From: Acipenser ruthenus
Lineage: Eukaryota; Chordata; Actinopteri; Acipenseriformes; Acipenseridae
NCBI RefSeq assembly: GCF_902713425.1
Contig: NC_081201.1
Coordinates: forward strand, 14,277,362 to 14,341,361
Direction: 5' to 3'
Length of the DNA stretch: 64,000 nucleotides
In this document: positions 17,162 to 27,595 of the stretch, in pieces
Numbering within the stretch: position 1 is the stretch's first letter
Layout: the number at the start of each line of letters is the position of its first letter
Notes under the pieces: generated by a model
The model's database searches: none
Told to the model about the DNA's origin: nothing
Seen by the model: the letters and a program-made list of their open reading frames with translations, nothing else
Made by a program: the position numbers and the translations under genes

Positions 17162-18727
17162 GGTGGACCGCATTATCCACCGCTTTATTTGGGGCAGCGA
17201 GATAGAGGGTAAAGCGAGCCACCATGAGTAAAGCAGACAAGAAGAGAGGTAAGGGGGTCCCGGACATTGTGCAGCTCACCCGAGTGCAGGGGCTCACGCA
17301 AACTATCAAGATCATCCAGGCCCTGGACAGGAAGGTATGTTACATGAATCGTTTCTATTTTGCCACCTGTCTCTCAGGGCCTTGGGCCTCTGCACTATTG
17401 ACAACACTGTGCCGTACTCCTGGGACCCCCCCCCCCCCCTTTGTATTGAACTTTAAGGGACACTATATATAAATTGGGCTTCGATAAAGCAAAATTGGCC
17501 TCCTGGGAATACAAGGCTGTAACTAAATATCTTGCCGGTTCCCAGGAAATTGAAAAAAGTAGCTACTTTCTCCCTCACCCAAAGCCAAAAAAATCAGGGA
17601 GAATGTGTCTCACAGCTGCCTCAGTAATGTCCAGAAGGATATAGCATGGAACACCGTCCACAGTGCACTCCCCACTCGAGCGTTCATGTTCAGGAAGGGA
17701 CTAGCCCAAGTAGAAACATGCCCCTATGCAAAGTGCCGCAAGAGAGAAACACCAGCCCATATCTTCTGGGAGTGTGATGTGGCTGGCAGTGTCTGGCTCT
17801 CTGTCTCTGTCTTCCTAAACAGGTTTGCTGACACGGCCAAGATGACCGCTGAGACTGTGCTCTGTGGGCCTGCGGGAGGAATCGCTACCAGCACAGCCAA
17901 GTGCATTTGGCGTGTCATCAATGTTGTCAAGCAGATCCTGTGGGAGGGCCGTAACGTCTGTGTCTACCACAAGCAGGAGCTAGACACTATCACCACGACC
18001 AGAAGGGCACAAACTCTTATCAAGGACTTTGTAATTCTGGACATCCGGACCCTCGGGAAGGACAAGGCCTGCGGAGTGGAGGATCGCCGGACTTCAGGAC
18101 GTGAAGATGGAATAAAGGAAAAAACTGGAACCGCTAGCTCCTAGGAGCGGGACTACGGGGCACCGCTAAGCCTTTTATTTATTTTGTCATGCCAGCATTC
18201 CGCCCTTTTTAGCTGGCATGACCGTTTTTGAACGGTGCCCTGGTTTTATGTAGTCTTTTTGTTTGTTTTATTGAATTTATTTTGAATGTTATTTGATTTT
18301 GTTTTTATGCATCAAAAAGTTTTTTTAATGTCAACTATTAAATGTTACATTAAGGGTTTTAAAATTTTAGAATTTTAACACAGTTTTATACACCGTCCCT
18401 TATAGTTTTATTGTTCTGTTTTATGTTCACCTTTGAACCTTTTTAAGAGGAGCACTCCCCAGCCCTCAAGCACTGTTTTTTTTAGATGGTTCTTTTTCCA
18501 GTCACTTTTAAAGCAGCACAGGTTTTATCATGTTGATTTTAATCCGTGTCTGTTTTAACCATGTACAAAGCACGATTGTCTTGGTGTTTTTAAATGTATT
18601 TTAAATGCTTTTAAAACAATATGTATGTCTGTATGCATGACTGTCATCTTTAAAAGAAATGTAACATGAATGAAAAAAGAATGGGTGTAAATTGTAAATA
18701 TGTAAAATCTCAATAAAAAAAAGAGTA
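17132..18727 (+). mobile_element. U5-targeted LINE, 5'-truncated copy 2
   Basis: From the A tract the sequence continues as ORF2 of copy 1 (equivalent to 9,556 onward), then the same 3' UTR with its hairpins, and ends with AATAAAAAAAAGAGTA directly before U5 TTTTACT. It is 1.6 kb long and nearly identical to copy 1 in the coding part. The 5' break falls in a short A run of ORF2 that meets the A run of the U5 target, which suggests microhomology joining. Flanking TTTTACTA repeats are the target-site duplication. Confidence 0.92.
17160..18144 (+). pseudogene. ORF2 C-terminal third of the U5-targeted LINE, broken
   Basis: This carries the last 320 or so codons of ORF2, from VDRIIHRFIWG to the C-terminus, including CPYAKCRKRETPAHIFWEC. 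Several indels (extra C's at 17,430-17,440, an extra A near 17,557, a 2-base loss near 18,072) shift the frame. The longest clean piece is 17,605-18,144. The endonuclease and RT catalytic parts are absent because of the 5' truncation. Confidence 0.88.
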
Positions 18728-18761
18728 TTTTACTGAAGATTTTCATGTATAGGAGCATTTA
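18728..18761 (+). pseudogene. RNU5: U5 snRNA gene, 3' fragment, copy 2
   Basis: TTTTACTGAAGATTTTCATG followed by TATAGGAGCATTTA matches the 3' part of U5 copy 1, with four differences in 25 bases and the locally shared GGAGCATTTA. It is cut off near 18,762 where a piggyBac relic on the minus strand begins, so the Sm site and 3' stem are lost. Confidence 0.7.
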
Positions 18762-19230
18762 GAAGATTTGTGGAGAGCCGCTCCAAAGAAGTGAAAGCTG
18801 AAGTCTTGTTGTCAAACCGCCGAAAAAAACGACTATCTTCAAATCTTTCGACAGACATTGTGGCTCGATACATTGGGTTTGAGAGTTGATCTCCAAAGAG
18901 CTCCAGAGTGCAAATGTCAGTTTTTTCATATCCCGCTAAAAGGGAAAGACCCAGAAAAGCCAGAAGCTTGTTTTCAGATGCATCCTTCCTTGCTGCTGTT
19001 CTTTGTCCTTCAAGGTTGGTACAAACAGATCTGAGGCATCTTTGGGTGATAGTTGTTCTTCCAGGTGCAGGACCCAGTGGGCTCCTCATTATGTTGGGTC
19101 TCGCCTGGTTTTTGCTCTAGTACGTGCCACTGCAGCGGGTTTGAATGGTCCGTTGGACATTATCTTCGGGTTCCTCTTCAGAAGACTTTGATAAATCACT
19201 CTCCTCACTAGCACAGGATTCTTACATAAA
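18762..19230 (-). pseudogene. piggyBac transposase, N-terminal catalytic region, fragment
   Basis: On the minus strand the frame below 19,089 reads ENKLLAFLGLSLLAGYEKTD, then LFGDQLSNPMYRATMSVERF and FFRRFDNKTS. These are the conserved blocks at the start of the piggyBac DDE/DDD domain (Gly-rich ..GLLLLAG.., then TMSRDRF, then LRFDD). The N-terminal acidic segment (SSEEEPEDN, about 19,170-19,190) lies in another frame. The rest of the transposase is missing at the U5 junction. It may be of the same family as the C-terminal fragments at 2.9 and 26.7 kb. Confidence 0.7.
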
Positions 19231-19639
19231 ATGAACATCTGTAGCTGACTGACATAAGCTAAATCATCAGCAGCACATGCTGAGAGAGTCACAGTGTTTA
19301 ATGACAAGGAAAGCAGGAGGTGGAAATTATAGTCAACAGTAAAATAATTGGAGTCTGCTGGACCCGATAACAGGACAATTAGTAATAAGAATGTAAGTTT
19401 TTTCCTTTTTTTTTTTTTTTTTTTTTTTTTTAATTAATCTATAGAAACATTTGTCACTAAATTGTAGAACAGAAGGAGGGTCACGACAACATAATGCATC
19501 TATAACGCAATTATTACACAACAAAAACCATGCAGAGTCTTAGACCCAGGGCTGCATTCTAGGGTTAAGTGCCCAATGGATATGACATCTTAAGAGTATG
19601 AGGAAAAAAAAAAAAAAGTGTCATGAGGGAACGACTGCA
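19231..19639. other. No recognisable gene; poly(T) and poly(A) tracts
   Basis: A+T-rich sequence with a homopolymer T run near 19,405-19,431 and an A run near 19,604-19,617. I see no feature here beyond these. Confidence 0.4.
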
Positions 19640-20330
19640 AGTCTTCTGGGGTAGCAGTGTTATTTAAAAAGGAATATTTTTTTTAAAAAAAGAGAGAAGA
19701 CATTATAAATGGGAGATTATTGGTTACTGATGCAATGTTTAATATTGTACCTAAGAGTTATAAATGTGTCTGGGAAGCCAAGTAAGAATGAAGGGAAGGA
19801 TTTATTTTAGTTCTTGCCAATATATTTAAACTACTGTAAAAACAGTCATCTGAAAGCAGACAGTCATGAAGATGGATTGGTCATTAAAAAGGTAGTTTTA
19901 AAAGGATTCAAAGCTAGTGGATGAAGGGAAGGGACATATCCACATTTCCGGGGGTTCAGCAAAGTCTAGACTACTGATTTGCATCGAGAAAGAAGTTATG
20001 CAGCCAGTATATTTCTGATCAAAGAGCTATCTGCTCAGAGATTTATACACCAGAGTGCCCTAATGAGAGAGGAGTGTGGAAATTAAAACACGATTAATAA
20101 CTAAAGAGAACAAGGAGGAGCTTGAAACATTGTGGGGTGGAGGTCACAAAGTTTTGAGAAGATTAAAGTTTCTCAAGAGGGTGGGATGCAATTAGCTACA
20201 TTAGTAAGAAGGAGTGGTTTAAAAAAGCACAGAATAAATTTCAGGAGTTTATTAAGATTGCAGGAGGGGGGGATGGGATGCGGCCAAGGAATGCAGCTCT
20301 GCTACTATTTACCTACTTTACTGTGATTTA
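19640..20330 (+). mobile_element. U2-type LINE relic, endonuclease domain
   Basis: A strongly decayed ORF2 is visible in pieces: GVAVLFKKEYFF (19,650-19,690, like AGVAVLFKNKN of copy 2), LRVINVSGKPSK near 19,750 (like VRVINVYASPDK) and ERGVWKLKHD near 20,075 (like GRGVWKLNVS). The order and spacing agree with the endonuclease and the linker after it. Stops occur in all frames. The right limit is uncertain. Confidence 0.6.
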
Positions 20331-21040
20331 ATGACCCCACAAAAATGCTTCAGGATGAAAGCATCGAAAATTGCCCCCCCCCCTGGGTTTTGCCTCTAGC
20401 ACCACATGACTTCCCATCTGCTAACACAAATGTTTGTTCAGGACATGGCAGCAGCTTCTCATGAGAGAGATTAAACTTCTGCCAGAGCTGTAATTGCATG
20501 AGTGTGAATATACATCCAGTACAGCTTCTCCTTTAATTCCTCTCACTTCAATGGGAAACGGCAGCAAAGACAAGTGTTTTTGCAGTTTATTAGCCTGGTT
20601 AACTTTTGACCGGTACTATCTGTGCTGCCCAATCCATTTCCACCAGCATGCCAATTCTCACTAGCTAGTCAGTCTATACAGAAACTAGCAAGCTTTGGAT
20701 GACAGTTATTCAATGTTGAAGCACTTCTGCAATATCAGACTTACATTTAAGACAAAGCCCTATAACCATCCCTTATGCATTGCCGTGGGGTCTGTACCAT
20801 ATTCCTGAGCCTGTCTTATTGCTGACAAATAATCAATGGGTAGAAGCAGCAAGAAAAGGCTTCACAAAAAATCATTTCAGCTACGTACATTTCCCCTCTC
20901 AGCTATCCACCAGCTTCTAGCTGAACCTTTCAAGACAGACGACAGAATAGCCACTCTCTCAGGATCCCCCATAGGGCAAGGGCGAGGAAATTCACACTGT
21001 TCTATGAACCCTAACATGTCATTATATTATACTTGATATA
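20331..21040. other. No recognisable feature
   Basis: About 700 bases with no coding pattern, repeat or RNA gene that I can identify. It is of average base composition. Confidence 0.35.
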
Positions 21041-22391
21041 AGGGTTGTACTGACAGACTGGAGAATTGCAAACGTAATAACGATCCACAAAGAGAGACAA
21101 AACCCAACCAGGTAACTACAGACCAATAAGCTTAACTATTACATATAAACTTATGGAAACTATAATAAGATCCAAAATGGAAAATTACCTATATGGTAAC
21201 AGTATCCTGGGTGACAGTCAGCATGGTTTTAGGAAAGGGAGATCATGTCTATCTTGCTTGATTTTTTTGAAGATGCAACATCGACAATGGATAATTGCAA
21301 AGCATATGACATTTATTTAGATTTCCACAAAGCTTTTGACAAAGTCCCGCATAAAAGATTAATGAACGCAGTAGGGATTCAAGGAAATGCATGCACATGG
21401 ATTAGAGAGTGGTTAACATGTAGAAAACAGAAAGCACCGATTAGAGGAGAAACCTCAAAATGGGGCGAGGTAACCAGTGGTGTACCACAGGGATCAGTAT
21501 TAGGTCCTCTGCTATTCCTAATCTACATTAATGAGTTAGATTCTGGTATAGTAAGCAAACTTGTTAAATTTGCAGACAACATACACATAGTAGGAGTGGC
21601 AAACACTGTTGCAGTAGCAAAGGTCATTCAAAATGATCTAGACAGCATTCAGAACTGGGCAGACACATGGCAAATGACATTTAAAGAGAGAAAAGTGTAA
21701 TGTACTGCACTCGGGCAATAAAAATGTGCATTATAAATATCAGATGGGAGATACTGAAATTGAAGGAATCTATGAAAAAGACCTAGGAGTTTATGTTGAC
21801 TCAGAAATGTCTTCATCTAGACAATGTGGGGAAGCTATAAAAAAGGTGCTATAAACAAGATGCTCGGATATATTGTGAGAAGTGTTGAATTTAAATCAAG
21901 GGAAATAATGTTAAAACTTTACAATGCATTAGTAAGACCTCACCTAGAATATTGTGTTCAGTTCTGGTCACCTTGTTACAAAAAGGATATTGCAAAGAAG
22001 AGCGACCAGAATTATCCCGGGTTTAAAAGGCATGTCGTATGCAGACAGGCTAAAAGAATTGAATCTATTCAGTCTTGAACAAAGAAGACTATGCGGTGAT
22101 CCGATTCAAGCATTCAAAATTCTAAAAGGTATTGACAATGTCGACCCAGGGGACATTTTCGACCTGAAAAAAAGAAAAGGTCCAGGGGTCATAAATGGAG
22201 ATTAGATAAAGGGGCATTCAGAACAGAAGATAGGAGGCACTTTTTTCCCCCCACAGAGAATTGCGAGGGTCTGGAACCAACTCCCCAATAATGTTGTTGA
22301 AACTGACACACTGGGATCATTAAGCTACTAACAACCAAACGAGCAAGATGGGCCGAACGGCCTCCTCTCATTTGTAAACTTTATGTTCTTA
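21041..22391 (+). mobile_element. CR1-clade LINE, copy B, 5'-truncated
   Basis: Begins in RT at GGTTGTACTGACAGACTGGA and runs to the family 3' tail (GGGCCGAACGGCCTCCTCTC then TTTGTAAACTTTATG). A 5'-truncated copy with decay typical of an old insertion. It aligns with copies A, C and D. Confidence 0.9.
21200..22300 (+). pseudogene. CR1 ORF2 remnant, copy B
   Basis: Frame 21,245-21,700 carries [33 protein letters not shown] and KFADNIHI (in place of FADDTKI, so the catalytic box has lost an Asp). Frames at 21,824-22,205 carry MLGYIVRSVEFKSRE, HLEYCVQFWSPC and RRATRIIPGLKGMSYADR. Frameshifts near 21,700, 21,850 and 21,990 and a short internal deletion before RRAT break the frame. Confidence 0.8.
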
Positions 22392-23320
22392 TATTATCTT
22401 CTGTGTGAAACACCAAACAAGAACAATTCTAGGAGAAGATAAGGGAGCAGAATCAGACATTCTAGGTGTACTAGCAGATCTAACATGTTGCATGAGCTTG
22501 CTCTGCCATTGTTCATCCCTTCTTAAACAATTGACCATTTTGTATTCCAGTTCTGCTACAGCTGTGACAATGGATATTTGCACATGTTCAAATCTTTGGT
22601 CTATATAGTGTTTAAGCGGCTCCTTTCTGTCGATAACACTTTCTTGGGCTAATTTACCCTTATTCTCCATGGTATCTAAACAAGTAGTTAATTGCAGAAT
22701 GGAGTCTTATTGTTTCTATCTCTGAAAGGACAGCAGTAAACTCCTCCCCACCTTCTAAATCACTGCCAATGGTCCTGGTGATATGCAAGTCATACAGTAA
22801 AGAGGCAATCTCTGCAACAGGTTCTCTTCTAGTTACACAAGGTACTATAGTGATATTTGAGAAATCCACAGCATCATGCATCAGGTGAGCCTTCCTCTGG
22901 ATTGGACATTTTTTATGTATTAAATTGGCTTTTAACCAAGCACAACTAAACAAGACTGCTAGCATTTCTAGACTGCACCACAAACACAAATTAGTACTGA
23001 AATTCTGAACCGTCCCCGTAGACACCATCAGTCAGTAATAATCTCAACTCTAAAAGCACAATGAAAATAACTAATTACCTGTCAGAATTATATTCCTACC
23101 CACAAGAAGCCATATATTAAAAAAGGTAGGTGAGCAGAGTGCCAGATCCAAGAAAAAACGCTGGGAAAGTCAGTACTCATTACAATAAATATGCATTGTG
23201 GTAATCAAACACAAAGAAAGAAAAGAAAAATACTGGGAAACAATTGTAGAGCAATGAGACTAAAATATCCAAAAAGTGTCCCCTGGACTAAACTGGCCAT
23301 GCACAGGGCATAAAAAAAAT
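22392..23320. other. Unrecognised sequence with two minus-strand open frames
   Basis: The minus strand is open at 22,389-22,670 (93 codons; contains KLAQESVIDRKEPLKHYID) and 22,660-23,028 (122 codons; contains CVTRREPVAEIASLLYDLHI). Between them the minus strand shows TTGTTTAG and TCCTTTCAG, which could be splice acceptors. The products look protein-like (balanced composition, amphipathic stretches), but I do not recognise a family. They may be exons of a decayed transposon or of a host gene. Confidence 0.25.
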
Positions 23321-23324
23321 AAAC

Positions 23325-25012
23325 TGAGACTTCTGTGAGAGGCGCTCATTGAACCCCAATAAAAGAAACAAAAAACTAATTAAACTGAGCCTTCTGTGAG
23401 AGGTGCTCGTTGAACCCCAAAACAAAAGCAAACTAAACTGAGCCTTCTGCGAGAGGTGCTCATTGAACCCCCAAAAAACTGAGCCTTCTGTGAGGTGCTA
23501 ATTGATTCCCAATAACTGAGCCTTCTGTAAGAGGTGCTCATTGAACCCCCATAAAAGAAACAAAAAACTAATTAAACTGAGCCTTCTGTGAGAGGTGCTC
23601 ATTGAACCCCAAAACAAAAACAAACTAAACTGAGCCTTCTGCGAGAGGTGCTCATTGAACCCCAAAACAAAAACAAACTAAACTGAGCCTTCTGTGAGAG
23701 GTGCTCATTGAACCCCAAAACAAAAACAAACTAAACGAAGCCTTCTGCGAGAGGTGCTCATTGAACCCCAAAACAAAAACAAACTAAACTGAGCCTTCTG
23801 TGAGAGGTGCTCATTGAACCCCAAAACAAAAACAAACTAAACTGAGCCTTCTGCGAGAGGTGCTCGTTGAACCCCAAAAAAACTGAGCCTTCTGTGAGGT
23901 GCTAATTGATTCCCAATAACTGAGCCTTCTGTAAGAGGTGCTCATTGAACCCCCATAAAACTGAGCCTTCTGCAAGAGGTGCTCATTGAACCCCAAAACA
24001 AAAACAAACTAAACTGAGCCTTCTGTGAGAGGTGCTCGTTGAACCCCAATAAAACTGAGCCTTCTGTGAGGTGCTAATTGAATCCTAGTAACTGAGCCTT
24101 CTGTAGGAGGTGCTCGTTGAACCCCAATAAAACTGAGCCTTCTGCAAGAGGTGCTCATTGAACCCCAAAACAAAAACTAATTAAACTGAGCCTTCTGTGA
24201 GAGGTGCTCATTGAACCCCAATAAAACTGAGCCTTCTGTGAGGTGCTAATTGATTCCCAATAACTGAACCTTTTGCGAGAGGTGCTCATTGAACCCAAAT
24301 GAAAGAAACAAAAAACTAAATTAAACTGAGCCTTCTTTGAGGTGCTAATTGATTCCCAATAACTGAGCCTTCTGCAAGAGGTGCTCATTGAACCCAAATG
24401 AAAGAAACAAAAAACTAATAAAACTGAGCCTTCTGTGAGAGGTGCTCGTTGAACCCCAATAACTGAGCCTTCTGTGAGAGGTGCTCGTTGAACCCCAATC
24501 AAACTGAGCCTTCTGTGAGGTGCTAATTGAATCCCAGTAACTGAGCCTTCTGTAGGAGGTGCTTGTTGAACCCCAATAAAACTGAGCCTTCTGCGAGAGG
24601 TGCTCATTGAACCCCAAAACAAAAACTAATTAAACTGAGCCTTCTGCGAGAGGTGGTCATTTAACCCCAAAACAAAAACTAATTAAACTGAGCCTTCTGT
24701 GAGAGGTGCTCGTTGAACCCCAAAAAAACTGAGCCTTCTGCAAGGTGCTAATTGATTCCCAATAACTGAGCCTTCTGTAGGAGGTACTCATTGAACCCCA
24801 ATAAAACTGAGCCTTTTGCGAGAGATGCTCATTGAACCCCCATAAAAGAAACAAAAAACTTATTAAACTGAGCCTTCTGCGAGAGGTGCTCATTGAACCC
24901 CAATAACTGAGCCTTCTGTAGGAGGTGCTCGTTGAACCCCAGTAAAACAAAAACAAATTAAACTGAGCCTTCTGTGCGAGGCGCTCGTTGAACCCCAATA
25001 AAACAAAAACTA
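23325..25012. repeat. Minisatellite, unit of about 37-45 bp, about 40 units
   Basis: The repeated core is CTGAGCCTTCTGTGAGAGG followed by TGCTCATTGAACCCCAA, linked by variable A-rich pieces (AAAACAAAAACAAACTAA). A second unit type has the core shortened (TGTGAGGTGCTAATTGATTC). Long and short forms recur in a partly regular order, so blocks of several units have been duplicated. Open frames on the minus strand (MGFNEHL, RRLSLIGVQ) only reflect the repeat. Confidence 0.9.
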
Positions 25013-25408
25013 TTTGTCCAGACCAATGTATATAAAAAATTCAGGTGATAAAGGAAAAACCACAGAAATATTAAATTTTAAAAAGCTGAACAAAAATGAG
25101 TAAATTGGCTTGATCTTACCCAGCATTCAGGAAACAGTACAACAGCAAAACCACCTGGGTTTGGAAAAATCCTTCCAACAAACAATTCCCCAATGGAAAG
25201 GCAGCTCAGAGAAATGATCCTTTTAAATCCCAGGGTAAAGTAGGAACGGCTTGGTGAGGCAATGGCCAGTAATCCACAGCCTGCAAAGAACATTAAATAA
25301 ATATCTATTCATTCACTAAGGTGAATTTCAAACTCAGCTGAAGAAGTTAATTGTAGAATTGATTCCAATTTTTATAAAGATATCTTTACTGAGTGTAGTT
25401 GTGTTGGT

Positions 25409-25443
<35 letters not shown>

Positions 25444-25892
25444 GCAGTAGATTAGAAAATACTTTTTCTAACAAACACACACAGCAACCACACCCTTCTC
25501 TCTCCTCAACACAAACCTGACTCTCCCCTTATAAACAGTCAGGTGCGTGTAATAAAGAAATAGCCAAATGGTCTAATGAGACAATGATAATCAATTAGAT
25601 AGAACCAGGTCATTGCTATAAGGACCGTTAAAAACAATTAACATGATAAATAGGAGAACAGATGCAAAGATAAATACTAATGTGTTGTGTATGGCAAACA
25701 GAATATATGAAGATTTAAAAAACGTTCAGCATTTACCACGAAACCATAGATAACGTTGCATTTGTAACTTTAAACTGCTTAATAAGCTTTCAATTAAACT
25801 CTGATAACCTGGCCAGGTTTCCTGCCAATCAGTTAAGTCTGGCAGGCAGCAAGCTTCTCATGCTGCAGGGGTGTAGCTAATGCTACAGCGGG
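25013..25892. other. No recognisable gene; poly(T) tract at 25,410-25,439
   Basis: The sequence between the minisatellite and a LINE relic. Apart from a T run of about 30 bases (minus-strand poly(A), possibly an old retroposed end) I see nothing identifiable. Confidence 0.35.
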
Positions 25893-26619
25893 CGGGTAGG
25901 AATGCTGTTTAACAGTGCGGATTGTATTAGAAAATAAACCAGGATTATTATACCGGGTAGGGTTATGTATGTAGATATAATATTGCATAAAGAGAATTTT
26001 AGGTTAATAAATGTGTATGCACCAACCATTAAGAGTACTAGGCTAGAGGTGTTTAAAATCTTACCTGAGTTGGTATCTACAAATAGGAACATTATTTGGG
26101 GGGATTTTAACACTTCACTGGATGATCTGGAGGATGTTAATGTGAATGTAAAAGATTTTTCAGAAATCCACTTAACACTTGAAGCGCCGGAATTTCAAAC
26201 GACCTAGAAGCTCCACACCGGTCATTTTAACCGGTAGCTTTTTAAACAGGTGTAATATGATAATGAAAGACAAAACGATCGTATAAAACTAAAAAGTTTA
26301 TTTATGAACATCAAATCAAACATTTGCGTAGCAGAAACACCATATTTAAATGGAAAACAAAACATAACATATTTTTTTTTTCAAAAGGAGCAGTACAAAA
26401 GTTAAATAAAACATAACTAAAATAAAGTAGTAGGGCCTAACTATTTTGTAACGGGTCTCTTTACATACTAAATTGTATAAACATTTTATTTGTCTGTAAA
26501 AATAACATCAAATAGTATGTAATGCACTACTTCAAAACATAAATAACTATAATACAATAAAACTATTTACATAACATATTTATTTAGCCTACATACCTGG
26601 CAGCTTTCTAACTTGTACA

Positions 26620-27595
26620 GTCCATACACGCTCCTCCACTTTCCCTGAGCATTTACCGCACACTGCCCTTCCACAACCTTCCACAACCACACATCCAAAG
26701 TTTTGTTGTCATTGCATTTTGCAACCTAGCACGGTTTCCTCTTGCGTGTGGGTGTAGCGGCTGCAGCACTGCCAGAAGGGGCATCTGTCTCTGCACTTTT
26801 CTGATCCATATTTGCTTGCTGAAGCTCCATGGCTAACTGCAAGATGAAGTCCCTCCTGTTGCAGTTGTCCTGGGTACATTCCTTGTACAAAACATATGCA
26901 TTGATGGCTGCCAGGTCCAAAATGTTATAAAATACAACCACAGGCCACCGACGAGACCTGCCTTTGACTGAATACTGTCGTGCCATCTGGTCCAGCACAT
27001 CCACACCGAACATGTGGCATTGTAGTATTCCACTGTGTGACAGGGCAATTATTTTGTATTAGTATTATGATTTATTTTATGTATAAATATGATGGTGAAA
27101 AGCTATGTTTATTATTGTTTGGCAGCATGTATAGGGAAGCCACATCCACAATAAACCCCGTGCAGAAGGTGACTATGTCCCGAGTTAATGAATGAATCCC
27201 TGTTCGAGGTGGGTGTTCAGGAAGTGGAGAACGAGAGCGAGTGGAGAATCTCAAAGTAAACAGAAAGTAAGAAAACGATTCCTGCGAGGGCTGGAAGCAC
27301 CAGCACTGTACTTGTTTAGTTGGTGTCAGTTTTTTGTGTGCGAGATTTGTTTTTGTTAACCCTTTTTATTTTTGCTCTGTGAGCAGTGTTTTGTGTTTAA
27401 ATATTTATTTTATTTTTGTTGTAAATAAACACGGCGCCACAGTGCACATTTTCACCCCAGTACTGCCTGCTTGTAGTTCCTGTTTCTGGCCTGATGCCAC
27501 CACCCTCAGCCTCCCTGTCACACACAGTCTCAGGCTTTTTTTGCCATCGGTTCCGATCGCCACTGTTTTGTGCCTGAACTTGCAATGCTATACAC
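26620..27595 (-). pseudogene. piggyBac transposase C-terminal part (split by LTR)
   Basis: Reading down the minus strand: RNRWQKKPETV (27,540-27,560), an LTR insertion, then EYYNAT and FGVDVLDQMARQYSVKGRSR (about 27,010-26,950) and RWPVVVFYNILDLAAINAYV. The GVDVLDQM and YNILDLAAINAY blocks are diagnostic of piggyBac transposase. The C-terminal basic stretch TPTRKRKPC ends at a stop near 26,729, after which cysteine-rich text is still faintly readable to about 26,620. A one-base shift near 27,015 separates YYNAT from FGVD. Confidence 0.85.
27036..27522. repeat. Solo LTR-like element (LTR family 1, copy 1)
   Basis: It starts TGTGACAGGG and ends CCCTGTCACA, short inverted ends of LTR type (TG...CA). 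It contains AATAAA near its 3' part. It splits a piggyBac transposase codon string exactly, and the flanking 5 bases (CACTG / CACAG) form a target duplication. No internal gag-pol is present. The same family recurs at 36,152-36,596. A fossil LTR retroelement; the class (Gypsy or ERV) is not settled. Confidence 0.65.

Noticed and set aside
18730-18762. U5 fragment being part of the piggyBac transposase frame (reads NAPIHENLQ)
   Set aside because: The bases match U5 copy 1 with four differences in 25 and directly follow a U5-LINE 3' end. The piggyBac-like reading over it is weak, though not wholly excluded.
23325-25012. CRISPR-like array
   Set aside because: The linkers between repeats are themselves repeats of the same few A-rich sequences, not unique spacers, there are no cas genes, and the DNA is clearly vertebrate.
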